A DNA stretch of 64,000 nt from Bacillus sp. ISL-51. GTDB taxonomy: Bacteria; Bacillota; Bacilli; Bacillales; Bacillaceae. Shown piece by piece: positions 37,084 to 46,925 of the stretch; position 1 is the first letter of the stretch; each line of letters opens with the position of its first letter. Made by a program: the position numbers and the translations under genes. The notes beneath the pieces were generated by a model, which did no database searches, had not been told where the DNA came from, and worked only from the letters and a program-made list of their open reading frames with translations. The stretch covers positions 124,001 through 188,000 of the forward strand of contig NZ_JAGGQB010000003.1 in the NCBI RefSeq assembly GCF_018613535.1, in the 5' to 3' direction.

Positions 37084-38248
37084 TTTGCTCTTCCTTTCTG
37101 GCACCGATAAAGTATGTGACGTTTGCGAATGATTTTGTCATATGATCAATATTTTCAATTCCTGATAAGTCCTGCAAGACGACTTTTCTGCCATTCGCCC
37201 TTTCTCCCTCAGCGAATAAAATGGCTTGCGCCCGCTGTTCCTTGCTGAAAATAACGGCGTCCGCTTCGCTTGTTTCACCTTTAATGCCGAGCGCTTCAAT
37301 CAGCCTGTCAACGCGAAGGCCGAAACCTGTTGCGGGGGCCGGATTGCCGAAATGGCCGAGCAAATTGTTATAGCGGCCGCCGCTGCCGATGACAAACCCG
37401 ACGTTTGCCGCGTACACTTCGAATAAAATACCTGTGTAATAACTCATATGGCTTACCATGTTCAGATCAAGGCGGACGTTTTCAGTACAGCCGTAATCTT
37501 CAAGAATGTCCCATAAATCTTTCATCTCCTGAATTACGCTTTTGCCGGAAGTTCCGATGATGTCTTCCGCTTTGGCGCAAATCTCTTTTCCGCCCCGCAA
37601 TTCGAGAAGCCCGATCAGCCGGCTTTTATCGATTGAAGAAAGCGGGAGCGATTTGACGTGCTCTCTGTAGCCCACGTAGTTTTTTTCATATAGAAAGCGC
37701 CGCAGGACATCCGCCCGTTCTGCATTGCCGAGCACCTCCACAAACAGTTCATCCGCAAGCCCGGCATGGCCGATAGCGATTTTAAATTGGTGCAGGCCGG
37801 CGTTTTTCAGAGCGCCGGCCGCCAGCGCAATGACCTCGGCGTCCGCGCTTGTTGAACCATCACCGATCAGCTCCGCGCCGACTTGTTCGAATTCAGCCGG
37901 ACGGCCGCCTTCACGCTCTTGGGCGCGAAACACGTTCGCCACATATCCGGCCCTGAGCGGATGATCGTGTTTGTGGAGCTTTGACGCCGCCACCCTCGCA
38001 ATCGGCCCGGTCATGTCGGGACGCAGCACCAATGTTTTTCCGTCCTGATCCAGAAGCTTGAACAGCTGCTGCTCTTCGATTGCGGACTGGACACCCACCG
38101 TTTCATAGAACTCAAGTGTCGGAGTCTCCATAAATTGATAACCCCATTTATCAATCAAATCCGTTAACGCGAAACGGACCTTCTTCTTTGCTTCATATAA
38201 ACCGGGCAGCGTATCTCTCATGCCGTGCGGTTTTTCGAACATAAACAT
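37076..38248 (-). CDS. hisZ: HisZ, regulatory subunit of ATP phosphoribosyltransferase
   Basis: A 390-residue paralogue of histidyl-tRNA synthetase: class II motif 2 region [19 protein letters not shown] and motif 3-like [13 protein letters not shown] are recognisable. The tRNA-binding C-terminal domain of real HisRS is absent and the N-terminus ([19 protein letters not shown]) fits HisZ. It forms a hetero-octamer with short HisG and senses histidine. First gene of the his operon; no T-box hallmark was recognised upstream. Confidence 0.95.
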   Translation of the reverse strand: MFMFEKPHGMRDTLPGLYEAKKKVRFALTDLIDKWGYQFMETPTLEFYETVGVQSAIEEQQLFKLLDQDGKTLVLRPDMTGPIARVAASKLHKHDHPLRAGYVANVFRAQEREGGRPAEFEQVGAELIGDGSTSADAEVIALAAGALKNAGLHQFKIAIGHAGLADELFVEVLGNAERADVLRRFLYEKNYVGYREHVKSLPLSSIDKSRLIGLLELRGGKEICAKAEDIIGTSGKSVIQEMKDLWDILEDYGCTENVRLDLNMVSHMSYYTGILFEVYAANVGFVIGSGGRYNNLLGHFGNPAPATGFGLRVDRLIEALGIKGETSEADAVIFSKEQRAQAILFAEGERANGRKVVLQDLSGIENIDHMTKSFANVTYFIGARKEEQNG

Positions 38249-38438
38249 TGCCTGTTACACCCCCGCTTTGTACTGAAGGAAAATTCCGAATCCTTTAGTT
38301 CGCTAATATGATAATATGTTAGCAGATAAAAGAACGAAATGCAACGTCAATTGTCCGCCTATTCTTTTCCATAACCATGAATAAATCATGAACAAATCTG
38401 TAAACCTATTGGATCGCTCTAATTTGTAAGAACAGAAA

Positions 38439-38447
38439 TGCTATAAT
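38439..38447 (+). promoter_or_regulatory. Extended -10 promoter of yvpB
   Basis: TGCTATAAT (TATAAT at 38442-38447) lies 37 bases before the yvpB start. The -35 region is poor, so the extended -10 carries the call. The rest of 38249-38484 should also hold the his promoter on the other strand, which could not be fixed. Confidence 0.5.
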
Positions 38448-38484
38448 ACAAAAAACAGCTTCATCAAGAACAAGGGAGAGTATA

Positions 38485-39210
38485 ATGAAGACGCTCGGAA
38501 CATTATGTGTGCTGATCCTGATAGCCGTTCTTGCCTATCTGGGATTCAACATATACACAAACGACATTAATCTGCCATTTTTTCATCAGTCCGACCCGGA
38601 TCCTGATGAGAAAACGCCATTGAAAGGGAGCGCGGCACCGATGAATGTTGTGTTATACAGACAAATGGACGCGCCAAAACTGTACAATGGCTGTGAAGTG
38701 ACAAGCCTTGCCATGGTGCTGAACTATGCGGGATATGATGCATCAAAAAATACGCTGGCGGACAAAATCGACACAGTGCCGCTGACATACAGCAGCGGGC
38801 TGAAGGGAAATCCGAATGATGGATTTGTCGGAGACATGGCAAACGGCCCCGGCCTGGGAGTCTACCATGAACCGATATATAAGCTTGCCAAGAAATACGC
38901 AGGAAACCGGGTTTATGATCTTACCGGAAAAGATATTTCCTCCGTGTACCGCCAGCTTGAAAAAGGGCGGCCGGTCTGGGTGATTATCACCACTGCCTTT
39001 AAGCCGGTTGATAATATGCAGACTTGGAATACGCCAAACGGAAAGGTCAGTATTACATACAGCATGCACAGCGTAGCCGTTACCGGATATGATCAAGATT
39101 ACGTGTATGTCAATGACCCTTACGGCTATCAAAACCGAAAAACGGACCGGACCAGCTTTGAAAAAGCCTGGAAGCAAATGGGCAGCCAAGCCATCGTGAT
39201 AAAGAAATAA
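38485..39210 (+). CDS. yvpB: C39-like peptidase-fold membrane or secreted protein
   Basis: A 241-residue protein. An N-terminal hydrophobic helix (about residues 5-22) serves as anchor or signal. The rest is a peptidase C39-like fold with Cys in KLYNGCEVTSLAMVLNYAG, His in YSMHSVAVTGYD and Asp in YVNDPYG, the expected triad. It acts outside the membrane; whether it cleaves peptides is unknown. GGGAGAG precedes the ATG. In B. subtilis yvpB has pelC (yvpA) nearby; that gene is not here. Confidence 0.88.
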   Translation: MKTLGTLCVLILIAVLAYLGFNIYTNDINLPFFHQSDPDPDEKTPLKGSAAPMNVVLYRQMDAPKLYNGCEVTSLAMVLNYAGYDASKNTLADKIDTVPLTYSSGLKGNPNDGFVGDMANGPGLGVYHEPIYKLAKKYAGNRVYDLTGKDISSVYRQLEKGRPVWVIITTAFKPVDNMQTWNTPNGKVSITYSMHSVAVTGYDQDYVYVNDPYGYQNRKTDRTSFEKAWKQMGSQAIVIKK

Positions 39211-39216
39211 CAAAAA

Positions 39217-39247
39217 AACCCGCTGACTCTTTAATCAGCGGGTTTTC
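39217..39247. terminator. Bidirectional terminator between yvpB and yvoF
   Basis: A 10-bp stem (39217-39226 with 39235-39244) with A-run before and T-run after, lying between converging genes and overlapping the last codons of yvoF. Confidence 0.85.
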
Positions 39248-39749
39248 CCATTCGTTCCTTCATTTCTTTGTCCGTATAAATCAGCTTCATCGGGTTGCCG
39301 CCGACAAGTGCCCCTGCCGGCACATCTTTATGCACAAGCGTACCGGCGGAAACAACGGCCCTATTACCGATTGTCACGCCCGGGAGAATGGTTGTATTCG
39401 CCCCGATCATCGCCTCGTCACCGATTTTCACATGGCCGATCCGGTACTCATGAATTAAATATTCATGGGCCAAAATCGTCGTGTTGTAGCCGATAATGCT
39501 GTTTTTTCCGACAGTAATCTTTTCAGGAAACATGATATCAGGCATCACCATCAGTGCGAAGGATGTCTGTTTCCCGATGTCCATGTTCAAAAAAGTGCGG
39601 TACAGCCAATTTTTCATACCTAAAAAAGGCGTATACCTCGCGATTTGAATCACGATGAAATTTTTCATCACCTTTAAAAAAGGAACCGTTTTGTAAACAT
39701 GCCACAGTGAATTCGCACCTGAAACCGGATGACGGTCTGTTTTTCTCAC
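39231..39749 (-). CDS. yvoF: Hexapeptide-repeat O-acetyltransferase
   Basis: A 172-residue left-handed beta-helix acetyltransferase of the NodL/LacA group. Hexapeptides run from about residue 65 (ITVGKNSIIGYNTTILAHEY) and the acetyl-CoA site reads ALVGGNPMKLIY. It lies three bases after ppaX, so probably in the hprK-lgt-ppaX-yvoF operon. The acceptor is unknown. Confidence 0.88.
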   Translation of the reverse strand: MRKTDRHPVSGANSLWHVYKTVPFLKVMKNFIVIQIARYTPFLGMKNWLYRTFLNMDIGKQTSFALMVMPDIMFPEKITVGKNSIIGYNTTILAHEYLIHEYRIGHVKIGDEAMIGANTTILPGVTIGNRAVVSAGTLVHKDVPAGALVGGNPMKLIYTDKEMKERMGKPAD

Positions 39750-39752
39750 GGA

Positions 39753-40403
39753 TCACTTCACTCCGGTGATTTGTAATAAATCACTCATTTTCTCGAGCAT
39801 GTAATCCGGTTTGTGCTTGGCAAGCTCTTTTGCGCCTTTGATCGTCCATGCGACACCCGCGGTTTGCGTGCCGGCGTTTTTTCCCGCCAATACGTCGTGA
39901 TAGTTGTCGCCTACCATCATGGCTTCAGAAGGTTCGCTTCCAAGCTGCCGGAGCGCGAGACGCACAGGCTCCGGATCAGGCTTCGGGTTTTTGACATCAT
40001 CAAGCGTGACGACCGTTTCAAAAAACGGCCCGATCCCCGTCAGCGCAAGACCCATATTTACGGTATCCCTTAGCTTCGTGGTGACAATACCGAGCTTATA
40101 TCCCGCCTTTTTCAATTCATCAAGCGTTTCATAAACCGTTTCATATTCTGTCACGAGCGCATCATGCATTTCATGGTTAAATGCCCTGTACATGCTGATC
40201 ATTTCATCGCATTTTGCTGCGTTTATACCTGAAAAAGTTTCGTACAGAGGCGGGCCGATAAACGGAAGTACGTCCTCCCGCTGATACCGTCCCGGGCAAT
40301 AATGGTCAAGCGTATGGAGATATGAAGCGATAATCAGCTCATTCGTATTAATCAGCGTGCCGTCAAGATCAAATAAAATGGTGGTTACACGTTTATCAGT
40401 CAT
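39753..40403 (-). CDS. ppaX: PpaX, pyrophosphatase (HAD family)
   Basis: A 216-residue HAD-superfamily enzyme with nucleophile motif [13 protein letters not shown], motif [11 protein letters not shown] and motif [18 protein letters not shown]. In B. subtilis it hydrolyses the pyrophosphate made when HprK dephosphorylates HPr-Ser-P by phosphorolysis, which explains its place in the hprK operon. The ATG at 40403 (second of two adjacent ATGs) has the better spacing from AAAGGA. The yvoD gene expected between lgt and ppaX in B. subtilis is absent: only 26 bases lie between. Confidence 0.93.
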   Translation of the reverse strand: MTDKRVTTILFDLDGTLINTNELIIASYLHTLDHYCPGRYQREDVLPFIGPPLYETFSGINAAKCDEMISMYRAFNHEMHDALVTEYETVYETLDELKKAGYKLGIVTTKLRDTVNMGLALTGIGPFFETVVTLDDVKNPKPDPEPVRLALRQLGSEPSEAMMVGDNYHDVLAGKNAGTQTAGVAWTIKGAKELAKHKPDYMLEKMSDLLQITGVK

Positions 40404-40429
40404 CATACGTCCTTTCCGGTTTCCAGACG

Positions 40430-41245
40430 TCAGTCTGTGTCCGCATACCGCTTATCGGCATAGCCCTTGACTCGTCTGAAAATCATCAAAATGATAGCAA
40501 GAACAATTAACACAATTGAAATCACTTGAGCGATGCGAAGGTTGCTCGTCAGCATCAGGCTGTCCGTCCGCATACGCTCAATAAAGAATCTGCCGATGGA
40601 ATACCAGATGATATAGGTCAAAAACAGGTTGCCCCTGCGCAGGTTCGCGCGTCGGAGCAGCAGGAGAAGAATGACGCCGACAACACTCCACAATGATTCA
40701 TACAAGAAAGTCGGATGATAATATTGCCCGTTTATATACATCTGGTTCACGATGAAATCAGGCAAATGAAGGCTTTCTAAAAATGCCCGGCTGACAGGCC
40801 CCCCGTGAGCTTCCTGGTTGATAAAGTTCCCCCAGCGCCCGATGGCCTGCCCGAGTAAAATACTCGGCGCGGCAATATCCGCAAGCTTCCAGAAAGAGAT
40901 GCCTCTCACTTTCGAAAAGACGATTCCCGTCGCAACCGCACCGATTAAACCGCCGTGGATCGCGATGCCGCCCTTCCAGATTTTTATGATTTCTCCCGGG
41001 TGTTCTGAATAATAGCCCCACTCAAAAAGAACATAATACACCCGTGCGCAAATAATGGCGATGGGAATGGCAAAAAGAACAAGGTCAATAAAAATGTCTT
41101 TTTTCAACCCGCGCTTTTCACTCTCTCTCATCGCCAGCCACAGCCCTAACAGAGCGCCCGCGCCGATAATGATCCCGTACCAATGGACGGAAAGGGGTCC
41201 CAGCTGTAAGGCAATCGGATTGATTGGTGTGATTGCTTCATTCAT
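40430..41245 (-). CDS. lgt: Lgt, prolipoprotein diacylglyceryl transferase
   Basis: A 271-residue membrane enzyme with about seven helices. The family signature [16 protein letters not shown] is near residue 136 and the essential His lies in [12 protein letters not shown]. It transfers diacylglycerol from phosphatidylglycerol to the lipobox Cys of prolipoproteins, including the sugar-binding and other lipoproteins of this window. It follows hprK by 14 bases. Confidence 0.96.
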   Translation of the reverse strand: MNEAITPINPIALQLGPLSVHWYGIIIGAGALLGLWLAMRESEKRGLKKDIFIDLVLFAIPIAIICARVYYVLFEWGYYSEHPGEIIKIWKGGIAIHGGLIGAVATGIVFSKVRGISFWKLADIAAPSILLGQAIGRWGNFINQEAHGGPVSRAFLESLHLPDFIVNQMYINGQYYHPTFLYESLWSVVGVILLLLLRRANLRRGNLFLTYIIWYSIGRFFIERMRTDSLMLTSNLRIAQVISIVLIVLAIILMIFRRVKGYADKRYADTD

Positions 41246-41259
41246 TGTATTGCCAACTC

Positions 41260-42192
41260 CTATTCGTCTTGTTCCCCGTCTTCAATGACACCCGCCAGCT
41301 TATGCGTAAATTGCTCGGCAGCATTTAAGCCCATCCGTTTTAATCTGAAGTTCATCGCCGCAACTTCGATAATGACAGCGAGATTTCGTCCGGGACGGAC
41401 AGGGATTGTAAGTTTTGTAATTTCTGTATCAATGATTTTTATTTTCTCTTCTTCAAGTCCGAGACGGTCGTATTGTTTCCCTTGCTCCCATAGCTCCAGA
41501 TCCATAACGATTGTAATTCGTTTATTGCTTCTGACGGCTCCGGCGCCAAACAGCGTCATGACATTGATAATGCCGAGCCCCCTGATTTCGAGCAGATGCT
41601 CAATCAGATCAGGCGCATTGCCGACAAGCGTATCCTGATCCTCCTGACGGATTTCGACGCAGTCATCGGCGACAAGACGGTGTCCGCGTTTGACAAGCTC
41701 CAGCGCGGTTTCGCTTTTTCCGACGCCGCTTTTACCCGTAATGAGTACGCCTACGCCGTATATGTCCACGAGCACGCCGTGAATGGCCGTCGTCGGCGCA
41801 AGACGGCTTTCAAGAAAGTTTGTCAGTCTGCTTGACAATCTGGTTGTTTTTAAAGGTGATCTGAGCACCGGGACACCGTTTTGTTCGGACGCTTCAATAA
41901 GCTCCGGCGGAATCGGCATATCTCTGGAAAGAATGATAGCCGGTGTGACATCGGTGCAAAGCGATTTCATTCTTTGTTTCTTATCTTCGTCAGGAAGCTG
42001 TTCAAAAAATGACAGTTCTGTTTTCCCTAGAAGCTGCACCCGTTCCCTCGGGTAATATGTAAAATAACCGGCGATTTCAATACCGGGCCGTGATAAATCA
42101 CTCATCGTAATCGGGCGGTTAACCCCTTCTTCTCCGCTGATCAATTCTAAATTGAACTGCTCCATTACGTCTTTGGTCCGAACCTTTGCCAA
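41260..42192 (-). CDS. hprK: HPr kinase/phosphorylase
   Basis: A 310-residue enzyme with Walker [11 protein letters not shown] near residue 153, the catalytic Asp in [12 protein letters not shown] and the HprK signature [18 protein letters not shown]. It phosphorylates Ser46 of HPr and of Crh with ATP or pyrophosphate at high fructose-1,6-bisphosphate and dephosphorylates them by phosphorolysis, the sensor step of catabolite repression. First gene of the hprK-lgt-ppaX-yvoF unit. Confidence 0.97.
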   Translation of the reverse strand: MAKVRTKDVMEQFNLELISGEEGVNRPITMSDLSRPGIEIAGYFTYYPRERVQLLGKTELSFFEQLPDEDKKQRMKSLCTDVTPAIILSRDMPIPPELIEASEQNGVPVLRSPLKTTRLSSRLTNFLESRLAPTTAIHGVLVDIYGVGVLITGKSGVGKSETALELVKRGHRLVADDCVEIRQEDQDTLVGNAPDLIEHLLEIRGLGIINVMTLFGAGAVRSNKRITIVMDLELWEQGKQYDRLGLEEEKIKIIDTEITKLTIPVRPGRNLAVIIEVAAMNFRLKRMGLNAAEQFTHKLAGVIEDGEQDE

Positions 42193-42290
42193 GATATGTT
42201 CCTCCTGTTCTGGGATGTTCCGAGCTTTGAACAGTTATATTTTATCACTTTAGAGACTGAACCAAAACAGATTTATACAATTACGGCATA

Positions 42291-42311
42291 ACTGGTCTAG
42301 ATAACTAGTCT
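42291..42311. promoter_or_regulatory. NagR operator upstream of nagA
   Basis: ACTGGTCTAGATAACTAGTCT contains the TGGTCTAGA core and a second ACTAG half, as in GntR/HutC-type operators of the NagR/DasR class. It lies about 50 bases before nagA and between nagA and the divergent hprK. Binding by the NagR encoded downstream is inferred from the family. Confidence 0.65.
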
Positions 42312-42361
42312 TAAAAGGAGTAAAATAAACATAACAAATCATCCAGAAAGGCGTGTTTTTA

Positions 42362-43552
42362 GTGGCTGAAAGCATTTTAATCAGCGGTGCCCGCATTGTA
42401 ACAGAAAATGGAATCATCCAAAACGGATTCCTCGGAATGAAAGACGGCGTTATTTCGTATGCGGGTGACAAGAAGCCGCAAGAAACGTTCGATAAAGAGT
42501 GGCGGGCGCCAAAAGACTCTTATGTGCTTCCCGGTATGATTGATATTCATATCCACGGCGGCTATGGCGCAGACACGATGGATGCCGATTTTTCGGCTCT
42601 TGATACTTTGTCTTCCCGTCTGCCTGAAGAAGGAACGACATCTTTTTTAGCAACAACGATCACACAGCATCATGAAAGCATTGAAAAAGCGCTTGTTAAC
42701 GCAAAAGAATGGACATCTTCCTCCGCACAAGCGGGTAAAGGCGCAGAGCTGCTCGGCATTCACTTAGAAGGCCCGTTTGTCTCGCCAAACAAGGCCGGAG
42801 CACAGCCAAAGCAGTGGATCACCCCCGCAGATCAGGACCTTTTTCAAAAATGGGAGCGGCTGGCGGGAGGGCTGATCAAAATCGTAACGCTTGCACCGGA
42901 AGAGGACGATGATTTCAGCTTGATCCGTTATTTAAAAGGGCAAGCGATTATCCCGTCAATGGGGCATACAAACGCAGGCTCCGAGCTTTTAACAGAAGCG
43001 GCAGAGGCCGGCGCGCTGCATATGACCCATCTTTACAATGCTATGAGCTCTTTTCATCATCGCGAGCCGGGGGGCATCGGTACGGCTCTTGCCTGTGAGA
43101 ACATTACGGCCGAGCTGATTACTGACGGTATTCATTCACATCCCTTAGCCGTAAAGCTTGCTTATTTGGCGAAAGGCAGCCAAAAGCTGATCATGATAAC
43201 CGACTCTATGCGGGCAAAAGGGCTTCAGGACGGCGTGTATGAATTCGGAGGACAGAAGGTGACGGTCCGCGGGAACACAGCCCTTCTTTCTGATGGAACG
43301 CTGGCAGGCTCCATCCTGAAAATGAATGAAGGCGCAGCGCTCATGCGCAGGTTTACAGATTGTTCTTGGCTGGATATAGCTAATATGACGTCAGCGAATG
43401 CCGCGCGCCGGCTTGGCATCTATGACCGCAAAGGAAGCATTGCGGAAGGAAAAGACGCGGATATTATTCTGACTGACGGACAGTGCAGCGTATTGGCAGC
43501 CATTTGCCGCGGAAACGCCGCATACATCTCAAAGGAGGTTGACTGGTCATGA
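42362..43552 (+). CDS. nagA: N-acetylglucosamine-6-phosphate deacetylase
   Basis: A 396-residue amidohydrolase. Metal and catalytic residues appear in GMIDIHIHGGYGADTMD, the Glu of HLEGPFVSP, His of SMGHTNAGS and THLYNAMSSFHHREPG, and Asp of LITDSMRAKG. It deacetylates GlcNAc-6-P to GlcN-6-P. The GTG at 42362 gives the length of the B. subtilis protein and has AGAAAGG at good spacing; a GTG at 42353 is less well placed. It overlaps nagB by four bases. Confidence 0.96.
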   Translation: MAESILISGARIVTENGIIQNGFLGMKDGVISYAGDKKPQETFDKEWRAPKDSYVLPGMIDIHIHGGYGADTMDADFSALDTLSSRLPEEGTTSFLATTITQHHESIEKALVNAKEWTSSSAQAGKGAELLGIHLEGPFVSPNKAGAQPKQWITPADQDLFQKWERLAGGLIKIVTLAPEEDDDFSLIRYLKGQAIIPSMGHTNAGSELLTEAAEAGALHMTHLYNAMSSFHHREPGGIGTALACENITAELITDGIHSHPLAVKLAYLAKGSQKLIMITDSMRAKGLQDGVYEFGGQKVTVRGNTALLSDGTLAGSILKMNEGAALMRRFTDCSWLDIANMTSANAARRLGIYDRKGSIAEGKDADIILTDGQCSVLAAICRGNAAYISKEVDWS

Positions 43553-44268
43553 ATGTGATCAAATGCAGAAATTATGAAGAACTAAGCCAAAAAGCCGCAG
43601 CTATCATCGCTGAAACAGTGAAGCAAAAGCCCGATGCCGTCCTCGGCCTTGCGACTGGCGGCACACCGGAAGGCGTATATAAAGAGCTGGTGCGGATGCA
43701 CCGAACGGAAGGCCTGTCATTTCAAAATGTCAGCACCATCAATCTTGATGAATACGCAGGGCTTTCTCCTGAGGATAAAAACAGCTATCATTATTATATG
43801 AATACACATTTATTCGCACATATCGACAGCCGTAAGGACCGCCATTTTCTTCCCGACGGACGGGCAAATGACCTTGAGGCTGAATGCGAACGCTATGACC
43901 GATTGGCGGAATCGCTCGGCGGCGCAGATATTCAGCTGCTGGGCATCGGACAAAACGGCCATATCGGCTTTAATGAACCGGGCACGCCATTTCAATCCCG
44001 GACGCACGTCGTTGAACTGGACGAAGAGACAAGACAGGCAAATGCGCGATACTTCCCATCAATCGATCAAGTCCCGAAAAAAGCCGTTACAATGGGCATT
44101 GAAACAATTTTGTCCGGCAAGCGGCTATTGATCATGGCATCCGGAAAAAGCAAGGCCCAAGCGGTTAAACAGCTGCTGGACGGGAATATCAGCGAATCAT
44201 TCCCCGCCTCGGCCCTGCATTCACACCCGGATGTCACGGTTTTGATCGATGAAGAGGCTGCGGGCTGA
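43549..44268 (+). CDS. nagB: Glucosamine-6-phosphate deaminase
   Basis: A 239-residue isomerase/deaminase: phosphate loop LGLATGGTPEGVYKEL, the active-site Asp in NLDEYAGL, and LGIGQNGHIGFNEPG with the acid-base His. It converts GlcN-6-P to fructose 6-phosphate and ammonia, completing amino-sugar catabolism after NagA. The C-terminus is short, without the long allosteric tail of E. coli NagB. Confidence 0.96.
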   Translation: MNVIKCRNYEELSQKAAAIIAETVKQKPDAVLGLATGGTPEGVYKELVRMHRTEGLSFQNVSTINLDEYAGLSPEDKNSYHYYMNTHLFAHIDSRKDRHFLPDGRANDLEAECERYDRLAESLGGADIQLLGIGQNGHIGFNEPGTPFQSRTHVVELDEETRQANARYFPSIDQVPKKAVTMGIETILSGKRLLIMASGKSKAQAVKQLLDGNISESFPASALHSHPDVTVLIDEEAAG

Positions 44269-44289
44269 CGCTTGAAAGGATTTTAACCT

Positions 44290-45021
44290 ATGCATATTGA
44301 TAAACAATCCCCGATTCCGATTTATTTTCAGATTATGGAGCAATTAAAGACACAAATCAAAAACGGCGAGCTGAAAGCGGACGCGCCGCTTCCATCGGAG
44401 CGCGAATACGCGGAGCAGTTCGGCATCAGCAGAATGACGGTGCGGCAGGCTCTTTCCAACTTGGTAAACGAAGGGTTTTTATACAGACAAAAAGGCCGGG
44501 GAACCTTCGTCAGCAAACTGAAAATGGAGCAGCCGCTGCAAGGTCTGACAAGCTTTACGGAGGACATGAGGAGCCGCGGTATGAAGCCGGGAAGCAGATT
44601 GGCAGAATATCAGCTGATTCCGGCTACTGAAGAATTGGCTTCTATTTTAGGATGCGGATATCCCTCAATGCTTCATAAAATCATCCGCGTCCGGCTGGCC
44701 AATGATATTCCGATGGCGCTCGAGGCTTCGTATATCCCGTTTGACATGGCGGGGAAGCTGGATGCCTCCCATTTTCGGTCATCCATGTATGAGCACATCG
44801 AGGAATACAATCAAATGCCGATTTCACGCGCAAAGCAGGAGCTTGAACCGGGAACAGCCTCACAGGAGGAAGCAGAGCTTCTCGGCATTCAGCCCGGCGC
44901 GCCCGTCCTTTATATTAAGCGCACCACCTACCTGCAGGACGGCACGGCCTTTGAGCATGTCAAATCGGCATACAGAGGCGACCGCTACACATTTGTGCAT
45001 TATATGGACAGACTCAAATAA
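44290..45021 (+). CDS. nagR: NagR (YvoA), GntR/HutC-family repressor
   Basis: A 243-residue regulator. The N-terminal winged helix (PLPSEREYAEQFGISRMTVR, QKGRGTFVS) is joined to a UTRA effector domain. In B. subtilis NagR represses nagP and nagAB and is released by glucosamine or GlcNAc 6-phosphate. It is the last gene of the nag operon; an operator-like site lies before nagA. Its terminator hairpin contains one copy of the 16-bp core repeat of the downstream mobile element. Confidence 0.95.
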   Translation: MHIDKQSPIPIYFQIMEQLKTQIKNGELKADAPLPSEREYAEQFGISRMTVRQALSNLVNEGFLYRQKGRGTFVSKLKMEQPLQGLTSFTEDMRSRGMKPGSRLAEYQLIPATEELASILGCGYPSMLHKIIRVRLANDIPMALEASYIPFDMAGKLDASHFRSSMYEHIEEYNQMPISRAKQELEPGTASQEEAELLGIQPGAPVLYIKRTTYLQDGTAFEHVKSAYRGDRYTFVHYMDRLK

Positions 45022-45025
45022 AAAA

Positions 45026-45052
45026 ATCTCCAATCCGTCATGGATTGGAGAT
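45026..45052 (+). terminator. nagR terminator, overlapping the left att core
   Basis: An 11-bp perfect stem (45026-45036 with 45042-45052) with a five-base loop GTCAT. It has an A-run before it but only a weak T-run after. Its right half is the 16-bp core found again at 50091-50106. Confidence 0.8.
45036..45051. repeat. attL core of the mobile element
   Basis: CGTCATGGATTGGAGA is repeated exactly at 50091-50106, next to an integrase gene. It is the presumed crossover region. Confidence 0.8.
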
Positions 45053-45136
45053 ATAATTTAGAAAAACAGCTATAAATCCGCTTATCATCAAGGGTTTATA
45101 GGAATTAAATAACCGCTTATTCAGATTTCTTACTCC

Positions 45137-45148
45137 ATTTTACTCCAC
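45137..45148. repeat. Possible integrase arm site, left
   Basis: ATTTTACTCCAC, also at 49988-49999 near the right end; the first half TTACTCC is repeated at 45130. Arm-type sites of tyrosine integrases have such positions. Function is inferred. Confidence 0.45.
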
Positions 45149-45216
45149 TGTAATAAAGTAAGTGGAGCACCAAGAAATACTTCCTCCCATTCCGTTAAAG
45201 AACGAGGGGAGTTTTT

Positions 45217-45339
45217 TTATGCTGCCACTCTATCCGAGGCAACTTTCATCGTTGTATCAGTGCCATTCACGTCATACGGCACAAACAACAAAATACTAGT
45301 CAATGCCACCACTGTTAATAGAATCCGGCTTATTTTCAT
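45217..45339 (-). CDS. Phr signalling peptide precursor
   Basis: A 40-residue precursor starting MKISRILLTVVALTSILLF, a basic N-terminus plus hydrophobic export signal, and ending KVASDRVAA. An AAAGGAGAGG site lies six bases before the ATG, and the gene overlaps the end of rap by 44 bases, the normal rap-phr arrangement. Known Phr pentapeptides usually have a basic second residue and often lie at the C-terminus, which predicts DRVAA (or SDRVAA) as the mature signal. The gene looks intact although its rap partner is broken, so it may be an orphan signal. Confidence 0.78.
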   Translation of the reverse strand: MKISRILLTVVALTSILLFVPYDVNGTDTTMKVASDRVAA

Positions 45340-46451
45340 TGATAACCTCTCCTTTTTTGATTTTCTTTCGTGCTTCCACACTTAATCTGTAATACTCACT
45401 TGATCTTTGAAAATCACGTTCCTGGTGAAAATAATCAGCAACATCAACAGCATAATTCTCCAAGTCAGCATACATCTTCATCATATCAAGATACCTAAAA
45501 GCCTCTCTAATTAAATCATATTCACCATTAGAAAAATAAAGTCCTTCTAATATTTTGAACTTTGCAGAATATTCATCATCGTTATTTTTAACAACTAAAT
45601 CGCACCCTTTTTCAAAGTATAACTTGGCTGATTTTTTATCCCCTTGTTTCACTTTGACATGAGTTAAGATAAAAAGAGTCTTAGTTACAAAACTATGATC
45701 TGTAATTTCAAGGAATTCCAATGCACTTTCCAAATGGAAGGAATGACGCCTTGGAATATTCCTCTAATTCATCATAACAAATACCAGTATTAATATGAGC
45801 CATACCAATCAAGTAATCGACTTTTATCTTTTCTGCAATATTCAATGAATCCAGAAACGTTTCTAAAGCCTTTTCGTATTCTAATGAGTCTAAAAGGTTT
45901 CCACCCACTATAAATTTACACCTTAAAGATTGGATAAAATAGTCATCATATTTTTCATAAATCTTCAGCACTCTATTTGCATAATTCATCGAAAAGTATG
46001 TTTGCTTCATATAATAATAAACATAAGAGACTTTAAAGAAAAATTCAGCTTTTTCTATCTCATCATCTAATTCAGCTAATTTATATTCTGCCTTTCTATG
46101 CCGCTGTTAATTCCTTTCTTCTGAACTCATACATTCCCATAAAGAAATGAAAATAATATTCTAACATTCCCGTTACATTACCTGAAGCTCTAATTTCTTC
46201 ATTGCTATTTAACTCTTCCATCTTTTCAGAATTTAAATAATTTATCATTAGCTCATGTCTAAATTCAAGCAATTGATAATACAACAAAGCATCTTTATTT
46301 TCTTCCATGCTTTTAAGCTCCAACTCTACTTCTTTTTTTATACTTTCAGCCCGGTTTACTTGATCGTTTTTATAAACGTATACCAAGCGTTTAATTTTTT
46401 GGCTACTACATCATATGGAATTTTATCTTTATCCACAAAAATCTGATACAA
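45296..46451 (-). pseudogene. Rap-family phosphatase/regulator, frameshifted
   Basis: The region encodes a full-length Rap protein (about 385 codons) in pieces. The start is a TTG at 46451 behind GGGGGGAG, followed by the N-terminal helical bundle (DVVAKKLNAWYTFI, ESIKKEVELELKSMEEN, YQLLEFRHELMINYL). TPRs follow (EKAEFFFKVSYVYYYMKQTY, MNYANRVLKIYEKYDDYF, KSAKLYFEKGCDL, AVDVADYFHQERDFQRSSEY). Three frameshifts break it: one lost A in an A-run near 46368, one near 46100 and one near 45742. Rap proteins dephosphorylate Spo0F or block ComA and other activators, and are inhibited by their Phr peptide. This copy should be inactive unless the shifts are sequencing errors. Confidence 0.85.
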
Positions 46452-46502
46452 AAAAACTCCCCCCATCCATACAAAAATTGTTATAATTTTTACATTAATT
46501 GT

Positions 46503-46531
46503 ATTATGGCAGATTGAACATTTCTTGACAA
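46503..46531 (-). promoter_or_regulatory. rap-phr promoter
   Basis: On the minus strand TTGTCA (46531-46526) and CATAAT (46508-46503) are 17 bases apart, about 50 bases before the rap start. No ComA box was recognised. Confidence 0.55.
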
Positions 46532-46555
46532 AGTTAAAATGCAAAAAGGTACGAA

Positions 46556-46804
46556 TTGTCTATTGAAGAATTTATTCTTTTCGTCTTTATTGCGGTTATT
46601 GTAAGTCTCTTTTGTTTCTTGACAAGAAATCAGCGCATAAAAAAAGAGCAGACACAAAGTCCACTCAACTATTTGAAGGGTTATGCGGTTTTAGTTTTAT
46701 TTCTAAACAATCTTGTTATCAGGGTAACTAAGGAAGAGGATATTAAGCTTACCAAGATAGGATTCACAATTGTTACAGCTTGTATTCCATCTCTATATAG
46801 CTAA
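46556..46804 (+). CDS. Small membrane protein of unknown function
   Basis: An 82-residue frame with TTG start and AAAAGG six bases upstream. It has one clear N-terminal transmembrane helix (FILFVFIAVIVSLFCFLT) followed by a basic stretch and weaker hydrophobic segments. It is divergent from rap within the mobile element. No family recognised; coding status is moderate. Confidence 0.45.
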   Translation: MSIEEFILFVFIAVIVSLFCFLTRNQRIKKEQTQSPLNYLKGYAVLVLFLNNLVIRVTKEEDIKLTKIGFTIVTACIPSLYS

Positions 46805-46925
46805 ACAAAAGAAGAATTATTAGAGAACTTATACACACCCCTTGTGGGTGCTAAAATCTTACGATTTCCGTCAAGCGTGTTATTGCTATAAAGAGAAACT
46901 AGAAGTCTATTTTATTTGCCTTAAA

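Noticed and set aside
38249..38484. T-box leader before the histidine operon
   Set aside because: No conserved T-box sequence or specifier hairpin was recognised upstream of hisZ.
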